Below, one piece after another: positions 1 through 8,045 of a DNA stretch of 59,776 nucleotides (positions within the stretch are counted from its first letter, which is position 1; every line of letters starts with the position of its first letter). This DNA is from Betaproteobacteria bacterium RIFCSPLOWO2_12_FULL_62_58 (GTDB taxonomy: Bacteria > Pseudomonadota > Gammaproteobacteria > Burkholderiales > SG8-41). The stretch lies in the NCBI GenBank assembly GCA_001772005.1, contig MERI01000132.1:1-59776 (forward strand), written 5' to 3'. The notes under the pieces are model-generated. The model made no database searches. It was given only the letters and a program-made list of their open reading frames with translations, and was not told the DNA's origin. The translations under genes were made by a program, and so were the position numbers.

Positions 1-650
1 ACCATCACGCGGTCGCCCATCAGGACCGCCTCATCGATCGCATGAGTCACGAATACCATCGTCGTCGGCCGCGCTTCCCAGATGCGCAGCAATTCAAACT
101 GCAGGATTTCGCGTGTCTGCGCGTCGACCGCGCCGAACGGTTCATCCATCAGCAGCACGCGCGGCCCGACGGCGAGCGCGCGCGCGAGTCCGCACCTCTG
201 CTGCATCCCGCCGGATATCTGGTAGGGGTAATAGTGCTCGAACCCGGAGAGTCCCACCAGATTGATGAACTTCGGCACCGTTTGCTCGATTTCGGCACGC
301 GAAGCGCCCGCAAGTTTGAGGCCGTAAGCGACGTTGTGGAACACCGTCTTCCATGGAAAGAGCCCGAAATGCTGAAACACCATGGCGACGCCCTCGCGCG
401 GCGCGGCTACCCGCTCCCGCTCGACCGTGATTTCACCCTCGGTAAGTGGAATCAGCCCGTCAATGCACCGCAACAGCGTCGTCTTGCCGCACCCCGAGGG
501 ACCGATGACCGCGAGCACCTCGCTCTCGCCGACTTCCAGGCTGACTCCGCGGAACACCTGTAATGTCCCGAAGCTCTTGGCCGCTTCACGGATCTCAATA
601 CGCGGTGTCGCGCTCACTTCAGGCTCTCCTGCTAAATAACGTTCGATCAT
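1..650 (-). CDS. ABC transporter ATP-binding protein, nitrate/sulfonate/taurine type (3' end cut by window edge)
   Basis: This is the ATPase of an importer of the NitT/TauT/SsuB kind, which would energise uptake of a small organic nitrogen or sulfur compound. In order, the frame shows Walker A GPSGCGKT, a Q-loop in FQHFGLFPW, the signature ISGGMQQR, Walker B VLLMDEPFGAVD and the switch histidine in VFVTHA. The C-terminal tail lies beyond position 1. The ATG at 650 overlaps the nitrilase stop as ATGA, suggesting translational coupling. An in-frame GTG at 617 has a better ribosome site (AGGAGAG) and fits the family N-terminus, so either start is possible. It is the last visible gene of the minus-strand catabolic cluster, and permease and binding-protein genes probably lie to the left. 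Confidence 0.9.
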   Translation of the reverse strand, partial: MIERYLAGEPEVSATPRIEIREAAKSFGTLQVFRGVSLEVGESEVLAVIGPSGCGKTTLLRCIDGLIPLTEGEITVERERVAAPREGVAMVFQHFGLFPWKTVFHNVAYGLKLAGASRAEIEQTVPKFINLVGLSGFEHYYPYQISGGMQQRCGLARALAVGPRVLLMDEPFGAVDAQTREILQFELLRIWEARPTTMVFVTHAIDEAVLMGDRVM

Positions 651-1786
651 CCGCGGACCTGTTTCTTCTTTTTCCGCCCGCGCTTTACCCGTGCCGGAGC
701 GGCGATTTTCAGGGGAGGCGACGCGCTTTGCCGCGATGTGCCAGGCAATGCACGCAACGCACCGAGTTCCGGGCTCGATGTGGCAGACTGCACCGGCGGC
801 AGGGCGAACTGCTCTTTCATCCCGTGCACGGTGTAGATCGGCGGCACAGCCTTGTTCACGGTCAACTGGAAAATATCCGGCCGGTTGTAGTGCCCGGCGA
901 AATCGTGCCGCAACTTCATCCGGATCCCGCTCTCGATATCGCACTCGGCGTAGAGAATGCCCTCTTCCGCGCCCATGGGGCCGGCGATGATGCGGCTCGC
1001 GGGCGACACGATCACGCTGCCGCCACAGCGGTCGGGGTCACGCAGGAGTTTCTCCCCCTCGGGCCCGACGTCGAGCTTGCGAATCATGTTTTCGTCCACC
1101 GTGCCGCATGCCGAAACCACGTACGCCTTGCTCATCTGGGCGAACGCCTGGGAATCGATCGCCACTCGATTGCGCATCGGGTCGCCGCTCGCCGGAAAAT
1201 GGTTGGGCCAGCTCATGACGTGGATGCGGGTGGCCTCGGCAGTCAACGCAAATATGGCGAGCGGGTTGGAATTCTCGCCACAAATCAGCCCGCTGATCGG
1301 CCCGAATTCAGTCTGGACGGTACCGAGCGTGTCGCCGAAACCGCCCATGTGCACGAGCCGCTCGCCTACTGTCGGCATCAGCTTCTGATGCTTGCCGAAG
1401 AGCTTGCCGTCCGGACCGATGAAGACCTGGGTATTGAACATGGTGCCGAGGGTCCGCGGCAGCTTCTCGCAGACCCCCATCACCACGTAAGCGTTCACCT
1501 CGCGCGCCGCGGCGCACAACGCGTCGATTTCGGGACCTGGGATCTCCACTGAATTTTTGAACAACTCCGTCGCAAGCCGATTGGCAATCGCGCTGGTCGC
1601 CGGATGGTGGTGATACCACACCGGATGCGCGGGAATGAAACCCTCCGGAAAGGCGATCACGCGCGCGCCGTTGCGGCCCGCCTCGCGGATGAGGCGGCAC
1701 GCTTTCTCGATCGAGCCTTCACGATCAAGGAAGACCGACGCGGCCTGCACCGCCGCAACTTTCACCACCGGATATTTATCGCCCAT
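647..1786 (-). CDS. Nitrilase / carbon-nitrogen hydrolase family protein
   Basis: A cytoplasmic thiol hydrolase expected to split a nitrile or amide C-N bond. The family Glu-Lys-Cys triad is visible as E48 in AFPEGFIPAHP, K135 in KHQKLMPT and C169 in GLICGENSNP. The FPEGFIPAHPVW context resembles true nitrilases rather than ureidopropionase-type amidases, although nitrilases usually have CWE after the cysteine and this one has CGE. The chosen ATG at 1786 follows a strong ribosome site (AGGGGG). The longer frame to 1855 reads through repeat DNA. The protein is about 379 residues and ends in a basic, Lys/Arg-rich tail with no assigned role. The 3' end overlaps the ABC ATPase start. The natural substrate cannot be inferred. 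Confidence 0.88.
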   Translation of the reverse strand: MGDKYPVVKVAAVQAASVFLDREGSIEKACRLIREAGRNGARVIAFPEGFIPAHPVWYHHHPATSAIANRLATELFKNSVEIPGPEIDALCAAAREVNAYVVMGVCEKLPRTLGTMFNTQVFIGPDGKLFGKHQKLMPTVGERLVHMGGFGDTLGTVQTEFGPISGLICGENSNPLAIFALTAEATRIHVMSWPNHFPASGDPMRNRVAIDSQAFAQMSKAYVVSACGTVDENMIRKLDVGPEGEKLLRDPDRCGGSVIVSPASRIIAGPMGAEEGILYAECDIESGIRMKLRHDFAGHYNRPDIFQLTVNKAVPPIYTVHGMKEQFALPPVQSATSSPELGALRALPGTSRQSASPPLKIAAPARVKRGRKKKKQVRG

Positions 1787-1806
1787 CGATTGCCCCCTAC
1801 GGTCGA

Positions 1807-1896
1807 GTGAAAAGTGAAAGGTGAACGAGTGAAACCCCCTCCCCGACCCGCCCACGCCTTTACCCGTTCACCCGTTCACTTGTTCACCCGTTCACG
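1807..1896. repeat. Intergenic inverted array of GTGAAxx units (island A)
   Basis: Tandem 7-8 bp units (GTGAAAA, GTGAAAG, GTGAACGA, GTGAAAC) face a right-hand array of inverse units (CGTTCACC, CGTTCACT, TGTTCACC, CGTTCACG) across a C-rich spacer. It fills the gap between the nitrilase start and the preceding gene's stop. The same design recurs at other intergenic sites in this window. Confidence 0.7.
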
Positions 1897-1902
1897 ACTT
1901 TA

Positions 1903-2835
1903 TTACAGCCCGTCGCCGACATCGACATTCTCGGGCTTCAGCTCGATTCCCGAGGCCTTCGCCTGCAACAGGAGCAAAGTCGAAAAATCCTGATCGGCGT
2001 AGCCGTTGCCGATCAGGGATTGCACCATGTCACGCGCGATCGAGGTGAGGGGCATCGGCACGCCAAATTCCCGGCCCGCGGCCAGTCCGAGATCGATGTC
2101 CTTGCGCAGTAGTTCAGGCGTAAATGTGACGTGAAAGTCGAGGTTCACCAGCGCCGGCGTCTTGTAGCGTGTGAACATCGAGCCCATCACGCTCTTGTTG
2201 AGGAAGTCGAGGAATGCATGGCGCTGCATCCCGGCTTTCTGCGCGAGGAGGGTGATCTCGCACAGGTTCTGGATCACGACGCCGAGCATCACGTTGTGGC
2301 AGATTTTGGCGATGCGCGAAAGTTCCCCGTCTCCGACGTAGCTCACGCCCTGGCCGATTGCCTGCATGTATGGCGCCACCGTGTCGAACGCATCCCTGGG
2401 TCCCGAAGCGACCACGGTGAGCTTCCCGGCTTTGATCACTTTCGCGTTGCCCGACACCGGCGCCGCCAGAAATTTTATGCCCTGCCTGGCGAGCTTCTCG
2501 CGGATCTCCGCTGACTCTTCGAGAGAAATCGAAGTGCTGTCGACCACGATCTTTGGCGCTTTGCCCTTGCTAGTGACGCCGTGCGGACCGAACAGCACTT
2601 CCTTCACGTCCTTCCCGGTCGAGACCATCGTGAAGACGACGTCGCAGGCCGCGAGCTCGGTGAGCGCATCGACCACTTTCGCCCCGCTTTTTGCGAGCGG
2701 CTCAGCCTTGGAGCGGGTGCGGTTCCACACCGAAATGTCGCATCCCGCCTTCGCCAGCCGTTCCGCCATCGCGTAACCCATGCGGCCGATGCCGATCCAG
2801 CCGAGTCGGTGCGCCTTCAGGTTCTGTCCTGCCAT
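1903..2835 (-). CDS. NAD(P)-dependent oxidoreductase of the 3-hydroxyisobutyrate dehydrogenase family
   Basis: A beta-hydroxyacid dehydrogenase expected to oxidise a 3-hydroxyacid or reduce a semialdehyde. The N-terminal Rossmann fold begins with the dinucleotide motif GWIGIGRMGYAMA. The substrate-binding segment is AAPVSGNAKVIKAG, and the catalytic lysine lies in the helix RIAKICHN, typical of this family. The ATG at 2835 is preceded by GGAGAAAA; nine extra upstream codons in the open frame come from a short TTCATCG repeat. The 310-residue length is normal. It sits between the sulfurtransferase and nitrilase genes on the same strand. Within the cluster it could act on a hydroxyacid intermediate, but its substrate is not determinable from sequence. 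Confidence 0.88.
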   Translation of the reverse strand: MAGQNLKAHRLGWIGIGRMGYAMAERLAKAGCDISVWNRTRSKAEPLAKSGAKVVDALTELAACDVVFTMVSTGKDVKEVLFGPHGVTSKGKAPKIVVDSTSISLEESAEIREKLARQGIKFLAAPVSGNAKVIKAGKLTVVASGPRDAFDTVAPYMQAIGQGVSYVGDGELSRIAKICHNVMLGVVIQNLCEITLLAQKAGMQRHAFLDFLNKSVMGSMFTRYKTPALVNLDFHVTFTPELLRKDIDLGLAAGREFGVPMPLTSIARDMVQSLIGNGYADQDFSTLLLLQAKASGIELKPENVDVGDGL

Positions 2836-2869
2836 GTCTTTTCTCCGTTCATCGTTCATCATTCATCGT

Positions 2870-3721
2870 TCATCGTTCCACCGGCACGCCGACCAGGTTG
2901 CCCCACTCCGTCCACGAACCGTCGTAAACGCGCACTTTCTTGTAGCCGAGCAACTGCGTCAGCGCGAAGTAAATCACCGTCGCACGATGGCTCATCCGGC
3001 AATACGTGACGATTTCCGTATCGACCGCTGCGCCGCGCGCTGCCACCACTTGTTGCAGCTCGGACGCCGGCTTGAAGGCCTTGTTGGCGTCGAGCAGCTC
3101 CTCGAAATAGAGATGCCTGGCGCCCGGGATCCGTCCGTAACGGACGGCACCCACGTCTGGACCACCCGGCCCGCCCACGCGCTGCCCGCTGTACTCCTCC
3201 GGCGAGCGGCCGTCGAGTATAACGGTACCGTTCCTGCGAAGTGCCGCGAGCATCTTGTCGCGGTGGATGCGCATCCGCTCGACCCGCTTCACCGGCTGGT
3301 AGTGAACAGGGACCGCCGGTGGCGGCTCCTCGGTGACGAGCGGCCGGCCTTCCGCCCCCCAGCGGTAGCGCGCGCCGTCGAGCACCTTGACCTTGGTATG
3401 CCCGCAGTAGCGGAACGCCCACCAGGCGTAGAGGCCAAACTGCACGCCTTCGCCGTAGAAGACCACTGTCGTGTCATTGCCAATCCCAGCCTCGCCGCAG
3501 CGGCGCGCGAAATCCTCCGGCGATGGGAAGTCGCGCATGTACTGGTCCCACAACATGTCCTTCCACTTCCAGCACACCGCGCCAGGCACATGTCCCGCCT
3601 TGTACGCCTGCATCTGCTCCTGGTTCATGCCCGCGATCTCAATCAGCCTAACCTCGGGATCGTTGCGGTGCCTGTGCAGCCACGCGGGGTCCACGAGTGC
3701 GTTCGACTTTCTTCCCGCCAT
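2870..3721 (-). CDS. Sulfurtransferase with tandem rhodanese domains
   Basis: A thiosulfate or mercaptopyruvate sulfurtransferase-like protein of 283 residues with two rhodanese domains. The N-terminal domain (about residues 10-140) has no catalytic cysteine loop. The C-terminal domain (about 155-280) carries the active-site loop as TYCRMSHRA, with the persulfide-forming cysteine. The usual CRxGxR/CGSGVTA pattern is altered to CRMSHR, so the preferred donor is unclear. The start at 3721 has an excellent ribosome site (AAGGAGAA); the open frame extends 14 codons further without support. The preceding OsmC gene ends 34 bp upstream. Together with OsmC it hints at sulfur or peroxide handling inside this catabolic cluster. 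Confidence 0.88.
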   Translation of the reverse strand: MAGRKSNALVDPAWLHRHRNDPEVRLIEIAGMNQEQMQAYKAGHVPGAVCWKWKDMLWDQYMRDFPSPEDFARRCGEAGIGNDTTVVFYGEGVQFGLYAWWAFRYCGHTKVKVLDGARYRWGAEGRPLVTEEPPPAVPVHYQPVKRVERMRIHRDKMLAALRRNGTVILDGRSPEEYSGQRVGGPGGPDVGAVRYGRIPGARHLYFEELLDANKAFKPASELQQVVAARGAAVDTEIVTYCRMSHRATVIYFALTQLLGYKKVRVYDGSWTEWGNLVGVPVER

Positions 3722-3755
3722 CAACTTTTCTCCTTTTTCCGTCTGTTCACTCCGG

Positions 3756-4175
3756 TCATACACCGGTCTCTCCGCCGCGACCGGTGAATCTCACCTCGAT
3801 CTCCGATCCCAGCTTCATCCGGCTGTTCACGCCGCCTGACGTCGCCGCGACCCGGATCCCCTCCGGATCGCTCGCGTACAGCCGTTCATCCATCCCCAGC
3901 GCGATGACAATACGATCGCGCACGCCGAACTTCCCAGTCGGTTCGAAGAAAACGTCCACCGTCAGATCCCGGCAAGAGGTGCCCTTCTGCTCCAGGTAGC
4001 TCCGCAGCGAGCCCGCAGCGCACGAACCCATCGCCAGCAGCAACAACTCGCCGGAAGTCGGGCCGGCATCGGTGCCGCCGTCCTCCGTCTTCCGGTCCGT
4101 GACCACCGTGTGGTTGCGCGTCGCGCCCTGCAGCCGCTTGCCGCCGAGCGGGCGCACCGTCACCCGGTCGCTCAT
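3756..4175 (-). CDS. OsmC/Ohr-family protein with only the first cysteine kept
   Basis: A protein of about 139 residues with the OsmC fold. The family segment GPTSGELLLLAMGSCAAGSL is present and provides one of the two redox cysteines used by true OsmC/Ohr peroxidases. The second conserved cysteine, usually in a VxxxCPV-like helix, is absent: the corresponding region reads EGIRVAATSGGVNSR. Peroxidase activity is therefore doubtful, and it may belong to a YhfA-like or otherwise repurposed branch. The ATG at 4175 lies 31 bp after the RidA stop without a strong ribosome site. The upstream part of the open frame overlaps ridA and is rejected. Confidence 0.82.
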   Translation of the reverse strand: MSDRVTVRPLGGKRLQGATRNHTVVTDRKTEDGGTDAGPTSGELLLLAMGSCAAGSLRSYLEQKGTSCRDLTVDVFFEPTGKFGVRDRIVIALGMDERLYASDPEGIRVAATSGGVNSRMKLGSEIEVRFTGRGGETGV

Positions 4176-4206
4176 TGGCCGATGACCGGGGGTCGCCGCG
4201 AGTTTT

Positions 4207-4665
4207 TCACTTGCCACCGACGACCGCAATGCCTTGGACCTCGACCATGACGCCAGGCCTGGCAAAACCGGTGACGGTGATGAGCGCGCTCCCGGGAAAG
4301 CATTCCTTGAAGACCTCCTTGCGGATCTCCACGAAGCGGTCGCCGAGGCGCACGTCGTTGATGAATACCGTCATCGTCACCATGTCCGCGAGCCCCTTGC
4401 CGCCGACCGCCTTGATGGTCTTGTCGAGGTTGGCGAAGATCTGGCGCACCTGGCCTTCGAAATCCAGGTTGGCCGCGGCGGTCTGGCCGGCAAGCCAGAT
4501 CGTTTTCCCGCCCTCGGTGATGACCGCGCGCGAGAACGCGCGCTCCTGGGCGCGCTTGTCCGGTGCGTAGCACTCCTTGGCGAATGCCGGCATCGTGACG
4601 GCGGCAATGCACAAGAATGCGGCAAAGCGCCGCACATAATGTTTCCTCGAGCGTACGACTGTCAT
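4207..4665 (-). CDS. RidA (YjgF/UK114) family protein with a signal peptide
   Basis: RidA proteins deaminate reactive enamine/imine intermediates or act as related hydrolases. The domain spans about residues 35-152 with recognisable segments TIWLAGQTA, GQVRQIFANLD and FPGSALITVTGF. In front is a basic start followed by a hydrophobic stretch (AAFLCIAAVTMPAFA) with an AxA-type cleavage site near residue 29, which predicts export to the periplasm. Classical RidA is cytosolic and about 128 residues. The arginine that binds carboxylate in E. coli RidA is not obvious here: the C-terminal segment reads RPGVMVEVQGIAVVGGK. It is co-oriented with OsmC and the E2 gene. Confidence 0.87.
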   Translation of the reverse strand: MTVVRSRKHYVRRFAAFLCIAAVTMPAFAKECYAPDKRAQERAFSRAVITEGGKTIWLAGQTAAANLDFEGQVRQIFANLDKTIKAVGGKGLADMVTMTVFINDVRLGDRFVEIRKEVFKECFPGSALITVTGFARPGVMVEVQGIAVVGGK

Positions 4666-4735
4666 GATGCCTCCCTCGTCCTGGAAAAAATCAACGTTTC
4701 CTTTGCGGCCTTGGCGTCTCGGCGGCTCAGCTTTC

Positions 4736-6010
4736 CTACGCCTGCAGCGCCTGCAGCCAATTGCGCGTCTCGATGATCGTCTTCACCTCGCGCAGGAACG
4801 CGGCCGCGTAGGCGCCGTCCACCGCCCGGTGGTCAAAGCATTGCGCGAGCACCCCCACCGGGCGGACGGTGATCGCGTCACGCCCTTCGCTTTCGATCAC
4901 GACGGGCTTCTTCTGAATCGCGTCGGTGGAGAGGACGGCCACCTGCGGCCAATTGATGATCGGCGCGGTCATCAGCGTTCCGAAGGCGCCGTTATTGGAA
5001 ATCGTGTACGTGCCTTCAGTCATCTCGTCGGACTTCAGCCGGTTCGCCCGCGCGCGCTGCACCAGGTCGTTCGCCTCGCGCGCGATCTGCGGCAGCGACT
5101 TGAGGGGCACGTCCTTCAACACCGGTACCACGAGGCCTTCGAAGTTGAGGTCCACTGCGATGCCGAGGTTCACGCGCCGGTGGACCACCAGGTGATCGCC
5201 CGCGAAGGTTGCGTTGAGATGCGGGAACTTGCCGAGCGCGATCGACACTGCGCGCACGATGAATGGGAGATACGTGAGCGAGAAGCCTTCGCGGCGCTTC
5301 CATTCCTCACCCGCCACCCGGCGCGCCTGCTCGACCTTGTGGAAGTCCACTTCGACCGCCTGGAGCACATGCGGCACGCTCGCCCACGCCTTCGCCATGT
5401 GCTCGGCGGTGCGCCGGCGCACGCTGTTGAGCGGAACGGTCTCCGTGCCGGAGCCGGCAGTCATGTAAGGCGCAGGCTCCTGGGTCCTCGCGGCGGATGG
5501 CGCAGCGCCGCGCTGCGCGACGTGGGCGAGCACGTCCTCGCGCGTGACACGTCCGTCGCGCCCGGTGCCCGTGATCGCGCCGGGATCGAGTCCGTGCTCG
5601 GCGATGAGCTTGCGCACGACCGGCGACAGCCGGTCATGAGTCCCGAGCTTGTCGAGGGATCTAACGGGCCCGCTGGAATCCGTGCTGAGCGGGCGGTCGG
5701 GTGTGGCTGCCACAGCCGCCGTAACCGGCGCCGCTGTCAAAGCCGATGGAGCGCCCACTGCCGGTCGCGGCGCCGGTCCGCTTTCGCGGATCACCGCCAG
5801 CCGCACGCCGACCTTGGCGGTCACGCCTTCCTCGACCAGGATCTCGGCCAGGACGCCGCTCACCGGTGCCGGAATCTCCGTGTTGACCTTGTCGGTTTCG
5901 ACGTCGAACAGCGTTTCATCCGCTTTAACGGCATCGCCAACGTTCTTGTACCACCGGGCAACAGTGCCTTCGGTCACCGTCTCGCCCAGTTGCGGCATGA
6001 TTACGTCCAT
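4736..6010 (-). CDS. Dihydrolipoamide acyltransferase, E2 of a 2-oxoacid dehydrogenase complex
   Basis: The E2 core transfers the acyl group from lipoamide to CoA. Domains in order are one lipoyl domain (about residues 1-78, lipoylated lysine in ETDKVNTEI), an Ala/Pro linker, a peripheral-subunit-binding domain (about 118-155, GRDGRVTREDVLAH) and the catalytic domain with the active-site motif DHRAVDG near the C-terminus. The 424-residue length suits a single-lipoyl E2 of the branched-chain or acetoin type. Its partners E1alpha and E1beta are 2-4 kb upstream on the same strand, separated from it by an amidohydrolase gene. No E3 (dihydrolipoamide dehydrogenase) gene is in the window, so E3 must be shared from elsewhere. 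Confidence 0.92.
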   Translation of the reverse strand: MDVIMPQLGETVTEGTVARWYKNVGDAVKADETLFDVETDKVNTEIPAPVSGVLAEILVEEGVTAKVGVRLAVIRESGPAPRPAVGAPSALTAAPVTAAVAATPDRPLSTDSSGPVRSLDKLGTHDRLSPVVRKLIAEHGLDPGAITGTGRDGRVTREDVLAHVAQRGAAPSAARTQEPAPYMTAGSGTETVPLNSVRRRTAEHMAKAWASVPHVLQAVEVDFHKVEQARRVAGEEWKRREGFSLTYLPFIVRAVSIALGKFPHLNATFAGDHLVVHRRVNLGIAVDLNFEGLVVPVLKDVPLKSLPQIAREANDLVQRARANRLKSDEMTEGTYTISNNGAFGTLMTAPIINWPQVAVLSTDAIQKKPVVIESEGRDAITVRPVGVLAQCFDHRAVDGAYAAAFLREVKTIIETRNWLQALQA

Positions 6011-6065
6011 CTGCTTGACCGATTCATAGGCTCAAATTTAAGCATTCAGAAAACTCGCGTCTTGA

Positions 6066-6183
6066 GTGAAAGGTGAAAAGTGATTCCCCTCATCCAAACC
6101 CGGCCCCTCGCCTGCTGCGCAGGCTCTCCCCCAGTCGCGGGGGAGAGGACATTCGTTTCACATTTCACATTTCACGTTTCACG
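6066..6183. repeat. Intergenic inverted array of GTGAAAx units with central hairpins (island B)
   Basis: GTGAAAG and GTGAAAA units on the left face TTTCACA/TTTCACG units on the right. Between them lie CCTGCTGCGCAGG and CTCTCCCCC...GGGGGAGAG, which can form strong hairpins. It separates the amidohydrolase stop from the E2 start and may terminate or attenuate the transcript. Confidence 0.68.
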
Positions 6184-7876
6184 GTTGTTTTGCTTCGTAA
6201 ACAATCTTCCCGCCGACGATCGTCATGACCGAGCTGATCTCGCGGATCTTGTCCTCGGGCACGGTGAGGTAGTCGTCGGTCAGCACGACGAGGTCGGCAA
6301 GCTTCCCGGGCTCGATCGAGCCTTTGATCTTGTCGTCGAAGGAGAACCAGGCGCTCCCCACGGTGTGAATCCGCAGCGCATCCTGCCGGCTTATCCGGTC
6401 ATTCGGGCGAACCACGCGTCCTGCCCAGTCTTTCCCCGTCACCAACCACCAGAGTGTGGTGAACGGATGATAGGGTGTCACGACCGTGGCGTCCGTCCCC
6501 GCCCCGACCGGCATTCCGATCTCCAGCATCTTCTTCAGAGGCGGAGCCGATGCAGCCGCATTGCCCCAGGCCTGCTTCATCAGCTCGCTCTGGATGACCT
6601 GGCGATCCTGGATCGTCAGCCCCATGCCGAGGCGCTTCACCCGCTGCATGTCCGCCTCCGAGATCGTTTCCACGTGCGCCATAGACCACCTGAGATCCCG
6701 GATCGGGTACTGCCGGTCAACCTCCTCGAAAATGTCGAGATAGGCCTTGGCCGTTGTCCCGAGCGTCGTGTGCTGCTGAATCGACCAGCGGTTTTTGGCC
6801 GCCTCGGTCACAAACTTCCTGTACTCCTCCAGGCCCTCCGGCTTGAGAGGAAAGGCCGAGGCGAGATTATCCTGCACGGCGTTCACCAGCTGTTCGCCGA
6901 AGCCGTTGATCTTCAGCCAGTCATCTCCGAATCCCATGGGCGCGTGCCGCATCCAGCGCTGGCCGTCCTCGAATTTCGCGGTGTAGTACAGAAGAGCCGT
7001 CCTGATCGTCAGCTCGTTCCGCCGCCACAGCTCGAAGAGCACCTGATAGTCATCATCCACGACGCCCCCGCCGACCGTTTCGATGACGCTGGTCAGACCC
7101 GCGGCGTGAAAATCGCGCATGACGAGCTTCAGACCGTCAACTTTCTCCTGAAAGCTCGCCCGGGGCACGTTGCGCAGCGCGAGAGGGACAGCCGCCCTCC
7201 GCAGAACGCCCGTCGGCTCGCCGGCCGCATCTTTTTCGATTACGCCATTGGGCGGCACCGACGTGTCCCGCGTGATCCCTACCGCCTTGAGGGCGGCGCT
7301 ATTGAGCACGGCGAAGTGGGACGAGGCGTGGGGCAGGAGAATCCGCAGCAGCACGGGATTATTGGGCGCCACGCGGTCCAACTCCTGCCGGGTCGGAGCG
7401 CGCTGCTCCTTCAACTGGCTATAGTGCCAGCCGCCGTATGTAAGTATCCACTCGCCCGCGCTGATCCGACCCGCCCGCTTTTCGATGAGGCTCAAGATCT
7501 CCTGGACGGAGTGAGCCTGGTCCAGGCGAACCTCGCGGCGCCAGGTAAAGCCCGCGCGCAAAAAGTGGATGTGGGAATCCATGAGGCCGGGAATCACCGC
7601 GCGCCCCTGGAGATCGACGACCTTCGTCTGATCGGCCGCGAGCGACCGGATATTCGACGTAGTGCCCACCGCCAGGATCTTCCCGTCCCGGATCGCAACG
7701 GCTTCCTGCACCGAAAAGCTCTTGTCCACGGTTACGATCTTTCCGTTGACCAGAACCATGTCGGCATGGCGGACCACCTCGGGTCGAGCGCCGATCTGGG
7801 CGCACCCCGCGCCAGCAAGCAACACGACCCCCACGGCTGCCAGGTATGCAAGCGGGAAAGCACGTTTGATATTCAT
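6179..7876 (-). CDS. Exported TIM-barrel amidohydrolase (YtcJ-like)
   Basis: A metal-dependent hydrolase of the amidohydrolase superfamily, 565 residues. Metal-ligand motifs are visible as DSHIHF early, MAHVET in the middle and GAGTDATV towards the C-terminus. An N-terminal basic and hydrophobic segment ends in LLAGAGC, which could be a weak lipobox or a signal-peptide region, so the enzyme is probably exported. The ATG at 7876 has an AAGGAGGG ribosome site; the preceding TTG codon is less likely. It lies between the E1beta and E2 genes, an unusual position, and could release an amine or acid from the cluster's substrate outside the cytoplasm. YtcJ-like proteins have diverse or unknown substrates. 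Confidence 0.87.
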   Translation of the reverse strand: MNIKRAFPLAYLAAVGVVLLAGAGCAQIGARPEVVRHADMVLVNGKIVTVDKSFSVQEAVAIRDGKILAVGTTSNIRSLAADQTKVVDLQGRAVIPGLMDSHIHFLRAGFTWRREVRLDQAHSVQEILSLIEKRAGRISAGEWILTYGGWHYSQLKEQRAPTRQELDRVAPNNPVLLRILLPHASSHFAVLNSAALKAVGITRDTSVPPNGVIEKDAAGEPTGVLRRAAVPLALRNVPRASFQEKVDGLKLVMRDFHAAGLTSVIETVGGGVVDDDYQVLFELWRRNELTIRTALLYYTAKFEDGQRWMRHAPMGFGDDWLKINGFGEQLVNAVQDNLASAFPLKPEGLEEYRKFVTEAAKNRWSIQQHTTLGTTAKAYLDIFEEVDRQYPIRDLRWSMAHVETISEADMQRVKRLGMGLTIQDRQVIQSELMKQAWGNAAASAPPLKKMLEIGMPVGAGTDATVVTPYHPFTTLWWLVTGKDWAGRVVRPNDRISRQDALRIHTVGSAWFSFDDKIKGSIEPGKLADLVVLTDDYLTVPEDKIREISSVMTIVGGKIVYEAKQP

Positions 7877-7971
7877 CAATCCCTCCTTGAGCTAGTTACG
7901 ACGGCGAAAAATTGAAGCCCTTATCTCTCTTCGCATTTACAAGCTTCTCTGTGCATTCTTTAATCTCGCCT

Positions 7972-8045
7972 TTCTTGGCGTCTTGGCGTCTTGGCGTCTT
8001 GGCGGTTAGTCCTTCGTTGTTCCCCGTTGGCGTCCTTGGCGGTTC
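7972..8045. repeat. Tandem CTTGGCGT octamers
   Basis: Four near-perfect CTTGGCGT/CTTGGCGG units, then a looser GTTGGCGTCCTTGGCGG, lie between the amidohydrolase start and the E1beta stop. Only one arm of the facing-array design seen elsewhere is present here. Confidence 0.6.

Noticed and set aside
42..563. Plus-strand open frame of 173 codons at the left edge, and a neighbouring 329-codon frame at 563-1552
   Set aside because: Both are antisense to the ABC ATPase and nitrilase genes, which have full motif sets. The plus frames show no family motif and have the composition expected of high-GC shadow frames.
4664..6076. 470-codon plus-strand frame opposite the E2 gene
   Set aside because: It is the antisense shadow of a complete lipoyl-E2 protein. 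It is full of Arg/His and has no domain or ribosome site.
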